DNA of 64,000 nucleotides from Anaerolineales bacterium (GCA_015075625.1 JABTTZ010000002.1:310001-374000), one strand, 5' to 3'. Counted from the first letter of the stretch, positions 1 through 9,185 are shown. Program-made: numbers and translations. Notes: generated by a model not told the origin, from the sequence alone.

Positions 1-119
1 GGCAGGCGGCGATAGACAGGGACGAGATCGCCTTGGCTGAAATGGTGGGCGACATCCTCAAAGGAAGGCGCATAAAGCGCTTGGGGCGTAGTACGAAAGG
101 CAACGGGAGAAGCCGTCAT
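1..119 (-). CDS. trpE: anthranilate synthase component I, N-terminus (partial)
   Basis: The first 39 or so codons of a minus-strand gene that runs off the left edge. The peptide begins MTASPVAF and contains FSQGDLVPVYRRL, matching the N-terminal 'LIPVYRE' segment where TrpE binds feedback tryptophan. TrpE makes anthranilate from chorismate, the first committed step of tryptophan synthesis. The ATG at 119 has a good ribosome site (AGAGGTG) 6 bases upstream. The identification rests on a short peptide but is strongly supported by the Trp-specific T-box leader directly upstream, which would induce it when tRNA-Trp is uncharged. Confidence 0.8.
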   Translation of the reverse strand, partial: MTASPVAFRTTPQALYAPSFEDVAHHFSQGDLVPVYRRL

Positions 120-153
120 GGGTCACACCTCTGGGTACAGGGTACAGGGTAAT

Positions 154-191
154 AAAAAATCCCACCGCCACAAAGGGACGAGATGGGATTT
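154..191 (-). terminator. T-box leader intrinsic terminator
   Basis: On the minus strand an 8-bp stem (AAATCCCA at 184-191 with TGGGATTT at 157-164) is followed by a run of T. It lies immediately after the conserved T-box sequence, as expected for the terminator that competes with the antiterminator in a T-box leader. Confidence 0.85.
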
Positions 192-455
192 CCCGTGGTG
201 CCACCCTCGTTACCCCGCCCGAAGGCGAGATCACTTGAAGCGGGTACGCGAGACGGCTTGTCATCGGATACCCTCAACCCTGATAACGGTGGTGTCTCCG
301 GCGGGGGCTACTAGGGGTATAACCCTGTTTGCGCCCGCGACTCCCCGATCCATTCGGCGCTTGCTTGCGTACCACCCTCACAGCCAGTGGGTGGCTCTCT
401 GAACACTGCTCCAGCGCGTACTCGTTCGGATCAACATCGTTGATATGTTCGATTG
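155..455 (-). promoter_or_regulatory. T-box riboswitch, tryptophan-specific (UGG specifier)
   Basis: Minus-strand leader of trpE. The universal T-box sequence AGGGTGGCACCACG is at 194-207. Upstream, the stem I region contains CAGAGAGCC...GGCTGTGAG (near 370-400), typical of T-box leaders. A GAATGGATC specifier loop places TGG (Trp) at 350-352. Uncharged tRNA-Trp should pair its anticodon with the specifier and its CCA end with the T-box bulge, stabilising the antiterminator. The specifier assignment is by motif reading; a covariance-model fold would settle it. Confidence 0.88.
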
Positions 456-461
456 TTGATC

Positions 462-491
462 AGGATAACGCGGGTGAGGGGCGCTTGTCAA
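462..491 (-). promoter_or_regulatory. sigma70-type promoter of the trp leader
   Basis: TTGACA (-35, 486-491) and TATCCT (-10, 462-467) are separated by 18 bp on the minus strand. This places the transcript start near 455, just before the T-box stem I region. Confidence 0.7.
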
Positions 492-574
492 GGGGAATTG
501 GGCGAGGCGCACAAGAAAAGACTCTCTCTTTACTCCCTGTGGCTGGATACCTGCTTGGCAAAACGGCAATGGGG

Positions 575-603
575 TTGTGTAGTTCCTTTTGCGGTCTTAT
601 AAT
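575..603 (+). promoter_or_regulatory. promoter of ftsQ, probably giving a leaderless mRNA
   Basis: A perfect TATAAT (598-603) has a weak -35 TTGTGT (575-580) 17 bp upstream. The ftsQ ATG at 612 is only 9 bases past the -10, where transcription should begin, and no Shine-Dalgarno sequence precedes it. Confidence 0.6.
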
Positions 604-611
604 TCCCCCTC

Positions 612-1535
612 ATGACGACGACAACGGATCAGCCCTCCCCGCCGCGCAAGCGAGGGCATGTGCGCCTGACGACTGCTGACGACTCGCCTATGCGCCTCGC
701 CGAACGTCGCCGTCTGCGTCGCCTTCAAAAGGCGTTGGGAAGTGACTCCCCGCCGCCTGCGGTCACCCCGCGTGACATGCCCTTCCAAATTTACATCAGC
801 ACCCGTTGGCTGAGCGCGTTTTTGGTGGTGGTGATGGTCGCCGTGCTGGGGATTTTTCTCAGCCGCGATGTGTTCTATGTCAACCTGATCTATGTCGGTG
901 GGACACGCTACCTGACGCCAGCAGAAATTTTTGGGCGAACAAAAATTGATCGTCGGCATATCTTCGCCGTCGATCCTGATGAGGTGGAGCGCATCCTCGA
1001 AGAAGACGCAACCATTGCCGACGCCGAAGTGCAGATGAGCCTTCCCGCCATTGTCGAAGTGATCATCACCGAGCGCGAACCCGCCCTTGTATGGGAACAG
1101 GCGGGCAAACGGGTGTGGGTCGATGTGGGCGGAAACGTCATGGAACAACGCGAAGACCTACCCGCTTTGATCCGTGTCATTGTCGAAAAGCCGAGTTCGT
1201 TTGCGGCACGGGGGGCGTGTCCACAGATGGGGATGGATTTGATCCTTGCCCCTGGAACGTGCATTGACCATCCGATGGTTGCCGGAGCGCTTCAATTCAA
1301 AGCGATGTACCCCAATGTGACGGAATTGGTCTTTGATCCGGCAAAGGGTTTGGGCTATCATCACGGCGGTGGGTGGGTCTTATGGTTTGGCGATGGGACG
1401 GACATCGGCTTGAAAATGGCGGTTAATGATAAAATTGTAAAGAGCCTCTTTGAGGGGCAGAAGAAACAGTTGGTTGAGGTAAATGTTGTTGACCCCGATG
1501 CGCCTTATGTGACGCTGGCGCCGGGCAGCCGCTAA
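612..1535 (+). CDS. ftsQ: cell division protein FtsQ/DivIB
   Basis: A 307-residue bitopic protein. The N-terminus is basic and cytoplasmic with a Pro-rich stretch, and one membrane helix lies at about 66-84 (WLSAFLVVVMVAVLGIFL). A POTRA domain follows (about 86-156, including VGGTRYLTPAEIF and ITEREPALVWEQ), then the extracytoplasmic beta domain. FtsQ connects early and late divisome proteins by binding FtsL/FtsB. It lies 26 bp upstream of ftsA, the classical order. Length and architecture fit the family. The start is supported by the adjacent -10 box, although it lacks a ribosome site and may be leaderless. Confidence 0.88.
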   Translation: MTTTTDQPSPPRKRGHVRLTTADDSPMRLAERRRLRRLQKALGSDSPPPAVTPRDMPFQIYISTRWLSAFLVVVMVAVLGIFLSRDVFYVNLIYVGGTRYLTPAEIFGRTKIDRRHIFAVDPDEVERILEEDATIADAEVQMSLPAIVEVIITEREPALVWEQAGKRVWVDVGGNVMEQREDLPALIRVIVEKPSSFAARGACPQMGMDLILAPGTCIDHPMVAGALQFKAMYPNVTELVFDPAKGLGYHHGGGWVLWFGDGTDIGLKMAVNDKIVKSLFEGQKKQLVEVNVVDPDAPYVTLAPGSR

Positions 1536-1561
1536 GTGTCACCTAGCCATGCCGGATAACC

Positions 1562-2863
1562 ATGTCGGATAACATTGTCGTAGGAATTGATGTTGGCACG
1601 ACGAAGGTTTGTACCCTTGTCGGGGAGGTGCGCGCTGATGCCATTCACATTATCGGCGTCGGAATCGAACCCTCGCGGGGGATGAAAAAAGGCGTCGTGA
1701 ACGATGTGAACACACTGACTCAAGCCGTCTCCGCCTCCATCCACAAAGCCGAACGCAGCAGCGGCTACCGCATTGGCAGCGCCTTTGTTAGCGTCGCCGG
1801 AGCGCACATCGACTCCCGCAACAGTCGCGGTGTGGTGGGCATCAACGGGACGCGGGGCGTTCAGCTTGCCGATCTGGAACGGGCGATGGAATCCGCCCGC
1901 GCCATCGCCCTCCCCCATAACCGCGAAGTCCTCCACATTATCCCGCGCAGCTACAGCCTTGATGGGCAAGATGGCATTCGCAGCCCGTTGGGGATGCACG
2001 GCTTCCGCTTGGAGGTTGAGGCGCATATTGTGACCGCCTCATCAAGCAGCCTGCAAAATGTGGAAAAGTGCATCAACGGGGCGGGCGTTTATGTGGATCG
2101 CTTCATCCTCAACCCCTTAGCTTCTGGCGAGGTCGTGCTGACTGACACCGAGCGGGAAATGGGGGTGATGGTCGTTGATATTGGCGGCGGCACCTCCGAT
2201 ATTGCCATTTTCATCGAAGGGACGGTCTGGCATACGGCGGTGATCCCCGTCGGCGGCTGGCATCTGACGAATGACATTGCCCAGGGGCTGCACCTTCCCT
2301 ATGAGATTGCCGAGGCACACAAGATTGAACACGGTCATGCCGACCCCCGTCAGGTAGACGAAAACGAAGTGTTTGTCGTCCAACCTTTTGGCGAGGAACA
2401 CATGAGCCGCGTCCAGCGCGTTGACCTTGCCCATATCGTCCAACCGCGTGTGGAAGAACTCTTTCAACTCGTCCTGCGGGAGGTGAAGTATAGCGGCTAC
2501 GATGGGCTGCTCTCAGCGGGGGTTGTCCTGACGGGCGGCACAGCAAACCTCACCGGCATCAAACATATTGCCGCCGACGTTCTGAAACTCCCCGTGCGCA
2601 TTGCCCGCCCGGAAAATATCACGGGCATGGCAGATCAACTGCGCCATCCTTCGTACAGCACAGGCGTTGGGCTGCTCCGTTTGGGGGTGATTATGAACCG
2701 CGAAGACGAACGGCGGGGGAAGTTCTCACGGGCAAATGGGGGCGGACGCCGCCGCGACGGGGAGTTCAAACCTGAGGATGAAGGCAAGAAGCGCGGGGCG
2801 GCGATTGGGAAATTTTTCAATACCATGATGAAACGCCTTCTTCCTGAGGACGACAACACCTAA
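1562..2863 (+). CDS. ftsA: cell division protein FtsA
   Basis: A 433-residue actin-like ATPase that tethers FtsZ filaments to the membrane. Phosphate-1 loop GIDVGTTKV is at 8-16 and phosphate-2 loop DIGGGTSD at 206-213; an adenosine-type motif (LTGGTANLTGI) lies further on. The tail ends in a basic, hydrophobic helix (GKFFNTMMKRLL) that fits the usual membrane-targeting sequence. The family usually has ftsZ immediately downstream. Here the next gene is tyrA, starting inside the ftsA stop codon, so ftsZ must lie elsewhere. The ribosome site is weak. Confidence 0.93.
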   Translation: MSDNIVVGIDVGTTKVCTLVGEVRADAIHIIGVGIEPSRGMKKGVVNDVNTLTQAVSASIHKAERSSGYRIGSAFVSVAGAHIDSRNSRGVVGINGTRGVQLADLERAMESARAIALPHNREVLHIIPRSYSLDGQDGIRSPLGMHGFRLEVEAHIVTASSSSLQNVEKCINGAGVYVDRFILNPLASGEVVLTDTEREMGVMVVDIGGGTSDIAIFIEGTVWHTAVIPVGGWHLTNDIAQGLHLPYEIAEAHKIEHGHADPRQVDENEVFVVQPFGEEHMSRVQRVDLAHIVQPRVEELFQLVLREVKYSGYDGLLSAGVVLTGGTANLTGIKHIAADVLKLPVRIARPENITGMADQLRHPSYSTGVGLLRLGVIMNREDERRGKFSRANGGGRRRDGEFKPEDEGKKRGAAIGKFFNTMMKRLLPEDDNT

Positions 2864-3744
2864 TGAAGGCGCTGCCGGACGCCGAGGTATGCATTGTTGG
2901 CACGGGACTTATGGGGACATCGCTGGCGAAGGCACTGCGCGGGTATGTGCGGCGTCTGGTGGGAAGCGATCTAAGCGCCGTCAATCGTGCTGCGGCTGCC
3001 CCATCTTTTGACGCGCTCTACACCGATCTCACCCCGCTTGCCAACGCCGATCTGATCGTCCTTGCCATCCCCGTGCGGGCAATCCTCAGTCTCTTGGGGA
3101 AACTACCTACCATTCCCGTAAAAGCCGGTGCGCTCATCCTCGATATTGGCGGGACAAAAACGGACATCACAGCGGCGATGAACCGCCTCCCCGAAACGGT
3201 GTTTGCCATTGGGGGGCATCCGATGTGTGGGAAAGAAACGAGCGGTCCGGGTGATGCCGATGGGGGTTTGTTTGTCGGATGTCCCTTTGTGCTTTGTCCC
3301 ACAGAGCGAACAACCTCCGACGCTCTGACTGTTGCGCGGGCGCTGGTGGAGGTCATTCGGGCGCGGGCGATCCTCCTAGACCCAACAACCCATGATCGTG
3401 CCATTGCCGCCATTAGCCATTTACCCTATTTAGTCAGCGCCTCCCTGGTGGGGGCGGTCATGGAACTTGCTGAGGAAACTCCGGCGGCGTGGGAGTTGGC
3501 GGCGTCTGGCTTTCGGGACACCTCGCGCTTGGCGGTCAGCGATGTGAAAATGAAGGGCGATGCGCTGCTCACGAACCGGACAGCGGTGATCGCAGCATTG
3601 AACGCACTGCGGACGGAGATTGATATGCTTCATGCCTTGCTGACGAGTAGCGACGATGTTGCACTACGCGAAAAAATGGAGAGTGTCCGTACAGCGCGGA
3701 ACACATGGGCAGAACGGGCAGAACGAACTGGAAAACAGCCCTAG
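2863..3744 (+). CDS. tyrA: prephenate dehydrogenase (TyrA family)
   Basis: A 293-residue NAD(P)-dependent enzyme converting prephenate to 4-hydroxyphenylpyruvate, towards tyrosine. An N-terminal Rossmann fold has GTGLMG (13-18). The catalytic-region signatures GGHPMCGKE and ISHLPYLVSASLV contain the two conserved histidines. There is no ACT or chorismate mutase domain. Its ATG overlaps the ftsA stop (TAATG), so it is translationally coupled to the division genes. Arogenate specificity cannot be excluded from sequence alone. Confidence 0.9.
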   Translation: MKALPDAEVCIVGTGLMGTSLAKALRGYVRRLVGSDLSAVNRAAAAPSFDALYTDLTPLANADLIVLAIPVRAILSLLGKLPTIPVKAGALILDIGGTKTDITAAMNRLPETVFAIGGHPMCGKETSGPGDADGGLFVGCPFVLCPTERTTSDALTVARALVEVIRARAILLDPTTHDRAIAAISHLPYLVSASLVGAVMELAEETPAAWELAASGFRDTSRLAVSDVKMKGDALLTNRTAVIAALNALRTEIDMLHALLTSSDDVALREKMESVRTARNTWAERAERTGKQP

Positions 3745-3772
3745 ATTCATCCGCCCTCCTCCCCCTAGTAGT

Positions 3773-3840
3773 CCACCACAGTGATTTCTAAAAAACCAAT
3801 CCCCCCGCCCCCTTCTCCTTGCAGAAGAAGGGGGAAAGAC
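3773..3840. repeat. family A palindromic element (partial copy)
   Basis: Begins CCACCACAGTGATTTCTAAA, close to the inverted end of the element at 42439-42560, and continues into a CCCCC-rich arm. A 9-bp hairpin CCCCCTTCT/AGAAGGGGG lies at 808-816 and 826-834 (add 3000). It lies between the convergent tyrA and leuB genes and could act as a terminator. Confidence 0.6.
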
Positions 3841-3861
3841 AAACGGCGTCTTTTGCCTTTT

Positions 3862-3912
3862 AAGCCCCGTAGGGGTGGTCATTCTTAGCCCGCTGCTTTA
3901 GCGGCGGGGGAC
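3862..3912. repeat. family B short tandem hairpins
   Basis: CCCCGTAGGGG (3865-3875) is followed by a CCCGCTG-CTTTAG-CGGCGGG hairpin. The same style of element recurs near 47.7, 53.5, 54.3 and 61.8 kb. Confidence 0.5.
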
Positions 3913-3959
3913 AGCGTAGTGCCTATCCTTTTTTGTATCTTCTTGATGAATCACGAAGC

Positions 3960-5021
3960 CTACAACGCCGCCAGCACCGCCTCGGTAAATTCGGTGGTGC
4001 TGAAGGCCTTTTCGCCTGCTCCAGCAATATCCTTTGTTCGTGCGCCAGCTTGGATTGCCCGATCTACCGCCGCCTCTAGCATCTGTGCCTCGTCCTCTAG
4101 ATTCAAACTGAAGCGAAGGAGCATTGCCGCACTGAGGATTGTCCCTGTTGGGTTGGCTATGCCCTGTCCGGCAATATCCGGCGCGGAGCCGTGAATCGGT
4201 TCGTAGACGCCGAACGTCCCCGCCCCTAAGGATGCGGAGGGGAGCATCCCCAACGATCCCGCCAAAACCGCCGATTCATCGGTGAGAATATCGCCAAACA
4301 TGTTCTCGGTGACGACGACATCGTAGCGGTTGGGGGTGCGCAGCATCTGCATGGCGAAGGCGTCTACCAGCATATGATCAAGGGTGACTTCTGGGTAATC
4401 GGCGCTCAGACGGGTGACCGCACGCTGCCAAAGGCGGGAGGTGGCGAGAATATTTGCCTTATCTACGCTGGTCAGTTTGCCGCGGCGCCGTCCCGCCGCC
4501 CGAAAGGCAACATGGGCAACGCGCTCCACCTCATCAACACTGTATTCGAGGGTATCAAAGGCGCTGCCGCTGTCGCCTTCTTCTTGGCGTACCCCAAAGT
4601 AAATCCCACCCGTCAGTTCACGGACAAACAGAATATCGACCCCCTCTAAAAGATCGGCACGGAGGGGGGCAAACTGGGCAAGGGCGGGGTAGGCGCGGAC
4701 AGGGCGCAGGTTGGCAAACAAGCCAAAGTGTTTCCGCAAGCGGAGCAGCCCTTGTTCGGGGCGCACCTTTGCCGAAGGACTCGACCAACGCGGTCCCCCT
4801 ACTGCACCAAGCAGCACCGCCGCCGCGTTTTCGCAGGCGCTCACCGTTTCTGGGGGAAAGGGATCGCCCATCGCATCAATGGCACAGCCACCGAAAAGGG
4901 CTTCCTGAAAGGTGAAGGCGTGTCCCTTCCGGTGGGCGATTTCCTTCAAAAGGGTGACGGCGGCATTGGTCACTTCTGGACCGATGCCGTCGCCAGCCAA
5001 CACTGTGATATTTGCACGCAT
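3960..5021 (-). CDS. leuB: 3-isopropylmalate dehydrogenase
   Basis: A 353-residue enzyme of leucine biosynthesis that oxidatively decarboxylates (2R,3S)-3-isopropylmalate with NAD. Visible family signatures are GDGIGPEVT at the N-terminus, LLGAVGGPRW, the metal-binding region NMFGDILTDESAVLAGSLG, and the cofactor loop EPIHGSAPDIAGQGIANP. The last distinguishes it from the more divergent homologue at 60656. The length is typical. It stands alone, convergent with tyrA. GGAGGGAA lies about 12 bases before the ATG. Confidence 0.95.
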   Translation of the reverse strand: MRANITVLAGDGIGPEVTNAAVTLLKEIAHRKGHAFTFQEALFGGCAIDAMGDPFPPETVSACENAAAVLLGAVGGPRWSSPSAKVRPEQGLLRLRKHFGLFANLRPVRAYPALAQFAPLRADLLEGVDILFVRELTGGIYFGVRQEEGDSGSAFDTLEYSVDEVERVAHVAFRAAGRRRGKLTSVDKANILATSRLWQRAVTRLSADYPEVTLDHMLVDAFAMQMLRTPNRYDVVVTENMFGDILTDESAVLAGSLGMLPSASLGAGTFGVYEPIHGSAPDIAGQGIANPTGTILSAAMLLRFSLNLEDEAQMLEAAVDRAIQAGARTKDIAGAGEKAFSTTEFTEAVLAAL

Positions 5022-5046
5022 AAGGTATGAGTATTCCCTCCGTAAA

Positions 5047-5075
5047 TTGCCGTACCTATTGGGCTGTTGTATTAT
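5047..5075 (+). promoter_or_regulatory. sigma70-type promoter of the VWA-FHA gene
   Basis: TTGCCG (5047-5052), a 17-bp spacer and TATTAT (5070-5075), lying about 48 bp before the start codon. Confidence 0.55.
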
Positions 5076-5122
5076 AGTAACCTAATCTAGCCATTGGGAT
5101 CGGCAGTCGAAGTGAGGCATTT

Positions 5123-7915
5123 ATGAATTTGCACAGGCGGTTGCTTCTTTTGGGGTGTCTAGTGATCGTGTTCATGTCATGGACGACCTTCACGTTTGTT
5201 CCCCATGTGAGCGCCCAATTTAACCCTTCTGATGTTCGCATCAACTTTACAACGACCAACGAAGTCAGCGATCATCCTGGAGAACTTCGCCTTCTTGTCT
5301 TTTTCACCCTAGTCGATTCAGTTGGACGTGCTGTTTTAGAGCCGAAACTGCGCACGGTGAAAGTTGCCATGCTTGATCCCAAGGATGGCGGGCCCTACCA
5401 AGCCGATGTCAAAAAAGCAGAAGGTCCTATTTTTATCTCGATTGTGTTAGATGGCAGTGGAAGCATGACCCGCTCGGCAGATGCCCTGCGGCAGAGCGCC
5501 TTAGCCCTGCTTCAAAATGGACCCCAGAATGCACGCTATTCGATTTATGCCTACAGCGATAGCGTTGCCCGCCTCACCGACTTCACCGATGACAAATTCC
5601 GCTTAGAAGGTGCGGTGAATGCGGTAAAACCGGTCAACCTTGCAGGGACATGCCTGATTGATGGAGCATTTAAAGCTGTGGCGGATATGGCGGCGGCGGT
5701 TGGTCCTACAGATCGCCGTGCCATTGTCATTTTGACTGACGCCAAAGCACGCAACGAGGACACATCGAAATGTTCACCGAAAACGGTGGATGATGTCCTT
5801 GCCATAGCAACAAACAAGAAATTTCGCATTCCCATCTATACCATTGGGCTGAAAAACACCCAAGAGGATGTTAACGAAGCGCCGCTGCGGACAATGGCGC
5901 TGACGACGGGCGGCGCTATTTCGATTGGATCAAACCTCCAATCGCTGTTCAAAGAAATCAACGACGCCTTGAACTCGCAGCTTATGGCGGAAGTCTTCGT
6001 GAAACCGCAGGCGGGCGAACGGACGGGAGCCCTTCAAGTAGAGTTGGATAACGGCTCAAACCTAACAGCGACGAGTTTCACATTTGAATCGCCCGCTGAT
6101 TTCACCTTTAAGACCCCAACCCCGACAGCGACAAATACACCCCTCCCGCCGGTCTTCTTTGAAGTGTCGCCCATGCGCTTTGATGAGGCATCGAAAGAAT
6201 TCCTCGTCACCGTGCGAAGCATTATCAGCCCGGAGCAGATTAAACAGTTCCGCTTCCAACTCGTCGATCAAAATGGTGTGGCAGCGGGGGCAGAAATTCT
6301 CCTCGGCGCACCCTTGACCGGTGAGGTGCGAGTCCCCGTGAAGGAAAGCTTGCCGAAACAACGGGTCAGTGTGATCGTCACTGCCGTTGATAACGGGGGA
6401 TTCCCGCTCTTTTCGGTGACAGCCCCCGGCGCATGGGGGCCTACCGAAACACCCACAGGCACCCTCGGACCAACTGACGAACCGGTTGGCGCTGTGGTGG
6501 ACTCGATTCAGTATGTCGATCCGGTGACAAAGACCGCCATTCGGGTCAAGTTGCGGTTGTTTACGCCGGCAAAGATCAACCGCCTGCGGGTGGCGCTGAT
6601 CGACGCGAACACGAATGTCCTTGCCCGTGATTTCCCCTCGGAAGCGGTTGCCCCAGAACTCGTCTTGAATTTGGATCGGACTGACGCGCAAGGGCAGCCT
6701 GTGCCAGCGGGAACATATGCGGTACGAGTGTTCTCTATTGCCGAAGATGGGCGTGAGCTGTTCGTGAACTCTCTAGAGTTCGTCCACACCCGCGTGGAAA
6801 CCCCCACCCCAACGGCAACCCTCACCGCCACGCCGGTGGTCTCTGCTGCCGTGCCGATCTCCGTCGAGACGGATTACGCACGGGGGAAGTTGATCTTCAA
6901 GATCGAAACCCTTAACCCACAACAAATCGCCGCCTATCGCTTTGAGTTCATCAATGCCAACACAGCAGGCAAGGTTGCCGAGCGCGAGGCAAAATCGCCA
7001 CCCTTTGATACCGCCGAGGTTGATTTTGCCGGAATCCCTGACGGGCAATACCTTGTGCGGATGCGTGCCTATGGCGCAAATGGCGAGCCAGTAACCGATT
7101 TTCAGGGGCTGCAATTTACCTTCCTTGGACCGACGCCTACAGCCACATCAACGCTGCTGCCAACGGCAACAGAGATTCCGGGCGATATCGTCACTCGTAT
7201 TCGGATGGCACTGGAAGACCCGAATCAGCGCGGGTTGGTCATAGGTGGGTTTGCCGTTTTGGTTGGTGGATTGTTGTTCACCATGTACTTGCTTCTGCGC
7301 CGCCCGAAGAAGGCGAGTACGGGGACGGGCTTCCTTGCTGAAATGACCGGCGCCATGAACATTGCCGAGATGCAAAAGGAACAGGAAAAAATGCAGCGGC
7401 AGCAAGGGGCAAAAACCGCCGCCGCACCGCCGCCGCCAGCACAACAGCCCTATCAACCCTCACAGTATCCGCAGCCCGCTGCGCCGCCCTACCAACCACC
7501 TGCCGCACCAATGGGTGGGATGGAGATGACGAACCCGATGCCGCAGATGTTGGCGCCGCAAGCCTTCCTGATGGTCGTTGGGTCACGCGATCCGGTCAAT
7601 GTGAATCGCTCCATCCCGGTGAGCCAACTTCCCTTTACGTTGGGACGCAAACAGCGCAACCTAAACTTTGATCAGGATGATAATGTTTCGCGGGCGCATG
7701 GCGAGATCATCTATGAGAACGGAGCGTTCTATATCGTTGACAACAACAGCACACATGGGACGTTTGTAGATAACGTTCAAGTGCCACCCGGACAGCGCCG
7801 CGCCCTCCCGAATGGCTGCGAACTGCGCTTGGGGACAACAACGGTCATGAAGTTCCAGTTTGGTGGTTCGGATGTGGACTCGACGAATCCCGTTATGCCC
7901 AGCTATCGGAATTAA
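5123..7915 (+). CDS. membrane-anchored VWA and FHA domain protein
   Basis: A 930-residue protein. Signal peptide about 1-32 (ends VSAQ). The von Willebrand A domain, about 103-290, has an intact MIDAS motif D110-G-S-G-S. Three beta-rich repeats follow, separated by Thr/Pro linkers (TPTPTATNTP-like). One membrane helix is at about 703-725. A Pro/Gln-rich cytoplasmic linker leads to a C-terminal FHA domain (about 835-905, with LGR and SRAHGEI and the Asn of NSTHGTFV). It would bind an extracellular partner outside and a phosphothreonine protein inside. The PP2C gene follows 12 bp later and a PknB-like kinase lies 5 kb on, so a shared phosphosignalling role is likely. The ligand is unknown. Confidence 0.87.
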   Translation: MNLHRRLLLLGCLVIVFMSWTTFTFVPHVSAQFNPSDVRINFTTTNEVSDHPGELRLLVFFTLVDSVGRAVLEPKLRTVKVAMLDPKDGGPYQADVKKAEGPIFISIVLDGSGSMTRSADALRQSALALLQNGPQNARYSIYAYSDSVARLTDFTDDKFRLEGAVNAVKPVNLAGTCLIDGAFKAVADMAAAVGPTDRRAIVILTDAKARNEDTSKCSPKTVDDVLAIATNKKFRIPIYTIGLKNTQEDVNEAPLRTMALTTGGAISIGSNLQSLFKEINDALNSQLMAEVFVKPQAGERTGALQVELDNGSNLTATSFTFESPADFTFKTPTPTATNTPLPPVFFEVSPMRFDEASKEFLVTVRSIISPEQIKQFRFQLVDQNGVAAGAEILLGAPLTGEVRVPVKESLPKQRVSVIVTAVDNGGFPLFSVTAPGAWGPTETPTGTLGPTDEPVGAVVDSIQYVDPVTKTAIRVKLRLFTPAKINRLRVALIDANTNVLARDFPSEAVAPELVLNLDRTDAQGQPVPAGTYAVRVFSIAEDGRELFVNSLEFVHTRVETPTPTATLTATPVVSAAVPISVETDYARGKLIFKIETLNPQQIAAYRFEFINANTAGKVAEREAKSPPFDTAEVDFAGIPDGQYLVRMRAYGANGEPVTDFQGLQFTFLGPTPTATSTLLPTATEIPGDIVTRIRMALEDPNQRGLVIGGFAVLVGGLLFTMYLLLRRPKKASTGTGFLAEMTGAMNIAEMQKEQEKMQRQQGAKTAAAPPPPAQQPYQPSQYPQPAAPPYQPPAAPMGGMEMTNPMPQMLAPQAFLMVVGSRDPVNVNRSIPVSQLPFTLGRKQRNLNFDQDDNVSRAHGEIIYENGAFYIVDNNSTHGTFVDNVQVPPGQRRALPNGCELRLGTTTVMKFQFGGSDVDSTNPVMPSYRN

Positions 7916-7927
7916 CGGACGGTAGTC

Positions 7928-9082
7928 ATGTCACAAGGGGGAACCGACTTACTTGGACAGATTGACGCCGCCGGATTGACCGATGTTGGCTCAAAACGGC
8001 AGCGTAATGAAGACTCCTACACGCTCCTCCTCCCCACGACAGGGACAAAGGAGCGTGGCTTAGGAGCATTTTTCATCGTCGCTGACGGCATGGGGGGCTT
8101 GGGTGGTGGCGATACTGCCAGCCAAGCCGCCATTGATCAAGCAGTTCGTGCGTTCTATAACCAGAACAATCAAGCGGGCGATCCTATCCAGCGCTTGGCA
8201 AACACGCTGGAATCAGCGAATGTCTTTGTCCGTGAGCAGGCGCAGCGAACGGGGCTGGCGCGGATCGGTTCAACGGCATCGGGGATGAGTGTTCGCCCCA
8301 ATGGGGAAGCACTCATCTTCAATGTGGGGGACTGCCGCGTCTACCGTCTACGTGATGGGCAAATGCAGCGTTTGAGCCGTGATCAAAGCGTGATGGAAAA
8401 CCAGATTGCCTCTGGCTTCGTCACGGAAAAAGAAGCCCGTGCCGCCCGTAACTCTATGGTCACCGCCTTTCTGGGACAACCCTTCCCTCTCACGGCAATC
8501 ATTGAACCGGCGCAGGTGCAGCCGGGCGATGTCTACTTGATGTGCAGCGATGGGCTGTGGAGTCTTGCCGAGGATGCCGAACTTGCGGCAATCTTGAAGG
8601 CGAATCCTGCTGCCATTGCCGTTCAAAAGTTCATCAAATTGGCGATTAGTCGGGGTGGAAACGACAACATCACGGCGATTGTCGTCCGCTTTGGAGCGCC
8701 ACCGGGTGCGGGGCGTTCGCCCTTAATCATGGCGGGGCTGGGGAGTGCGCTTGTCGTTGGTGCAACAGCGCTTCTAATGAGCCTTACAGGGAACGCGGCG
8801 CCTCCCCCACCAACCAGCACGCCAAGCCTAACGCCTACGCACACGGCAACGCTGACGGTTACGGCGAGCCGCACCGCTACGCACACGGCAACCGCCACAT
8901 GGACACCGACGGCGACAGTCACGTGGACGCCAAGCGCAGCGCCGACAACAGCCCCTACCAACACGGCAACCCAGACCCAGACGCTTGCCCCTAGCGCCAC
9001 CACGCCACCGACGGCAACAGTGACCATGACGCCGAGCGCTGCCCCAGATGTGGAGGCAACGCCAACAGCGAAAGACTTCTAA
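7928..9082 (+). CDS. PP2C-type Ser/Thr protein phosphatase, membrane anchored
   Basis: 384 residues. The PP2C domain, about 10-258, has all metal-binding motifs: [26 protein letters not shown] and [11 protein letters not shown] membrane helix follows at about 265-288. An extracytoplasmic tail of about 85 residues is almost entirely Thr, Pro, Ala and Ser in repeating TATxTxTP units. It is probably co-transcribed with the FHA protein upstream. The expected role is to reverse phosphorylation by kinases such as the one at 13024. The tail resembles linkers elsewhere in the window and may be glycosylated or attached to the cell surface. Confidence 0.92.
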   Translation: MSQGGTDLLGQIDAAGLTDVGSKRQRNEDSYTLLLPTTGTKERGLGAFFIVADGMGGLGGGDTASQAAIDQAVRAFYNQNNQAGDPIQRLANTLESANVFVREQAQRTGLARIGSTASGMSVRPNGEALIFNVGDCRVYRLRDGQMQRLSRDQSVMENQIASGFVTEKEARAARNSMVTAFLGQPFPLTAIIEPAQVQPGDVYLMCSDGLWSLAEDAELAAILKANPAAIAVQKFIKLAISRGGNDNITAIVVRFGAPPGAGRSPLIMAGLGSALVVGATALLMSLTGNAAPPPPTSTPSLTPTHTATLTVTASRTATHTATATWTPTATVTWTPSAAPTTAPTNTATQTQTLAPSATTPPTATVTMTPSAAPDVEATPTAKDF

Positions 9083-9105
9083 GCGACGAAAGTGAGTCGT
9101 CCATT

Positions 9106-9166
9106 AAGACGATTTGGAGAAGCCCCCCTATCCCCCCTTTTCCTGCTTGCGGGGAAAGGGGGGAAT
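9106..9166. repeat. family A palindromic element
   Basis: A GATTTGGAGAAGCCCCCTAT start is followed by a long hairpin, CCCCCCTTTTCC (9132-9143) against GGGGAAAGGGGGG (9151-9163). It lies between convergent genes and may terminate the PP2C transcript. Confidence 0.6.
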
Positions 9167-9185
9167 GCGTCCCAGACGAAGAGGC

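Noticed and set aside
4454-4915. 153-residue plus-strand frame inside leuB
   Set aside because: Antisense shadow of a well-conserved gene, with no codon or ribosome-site support.
8623-9027. 134-residue Val-rich minus-strand frame
   Set aside because: Antisense of the Thr-rich PP2C tail; low-complexity shadow.
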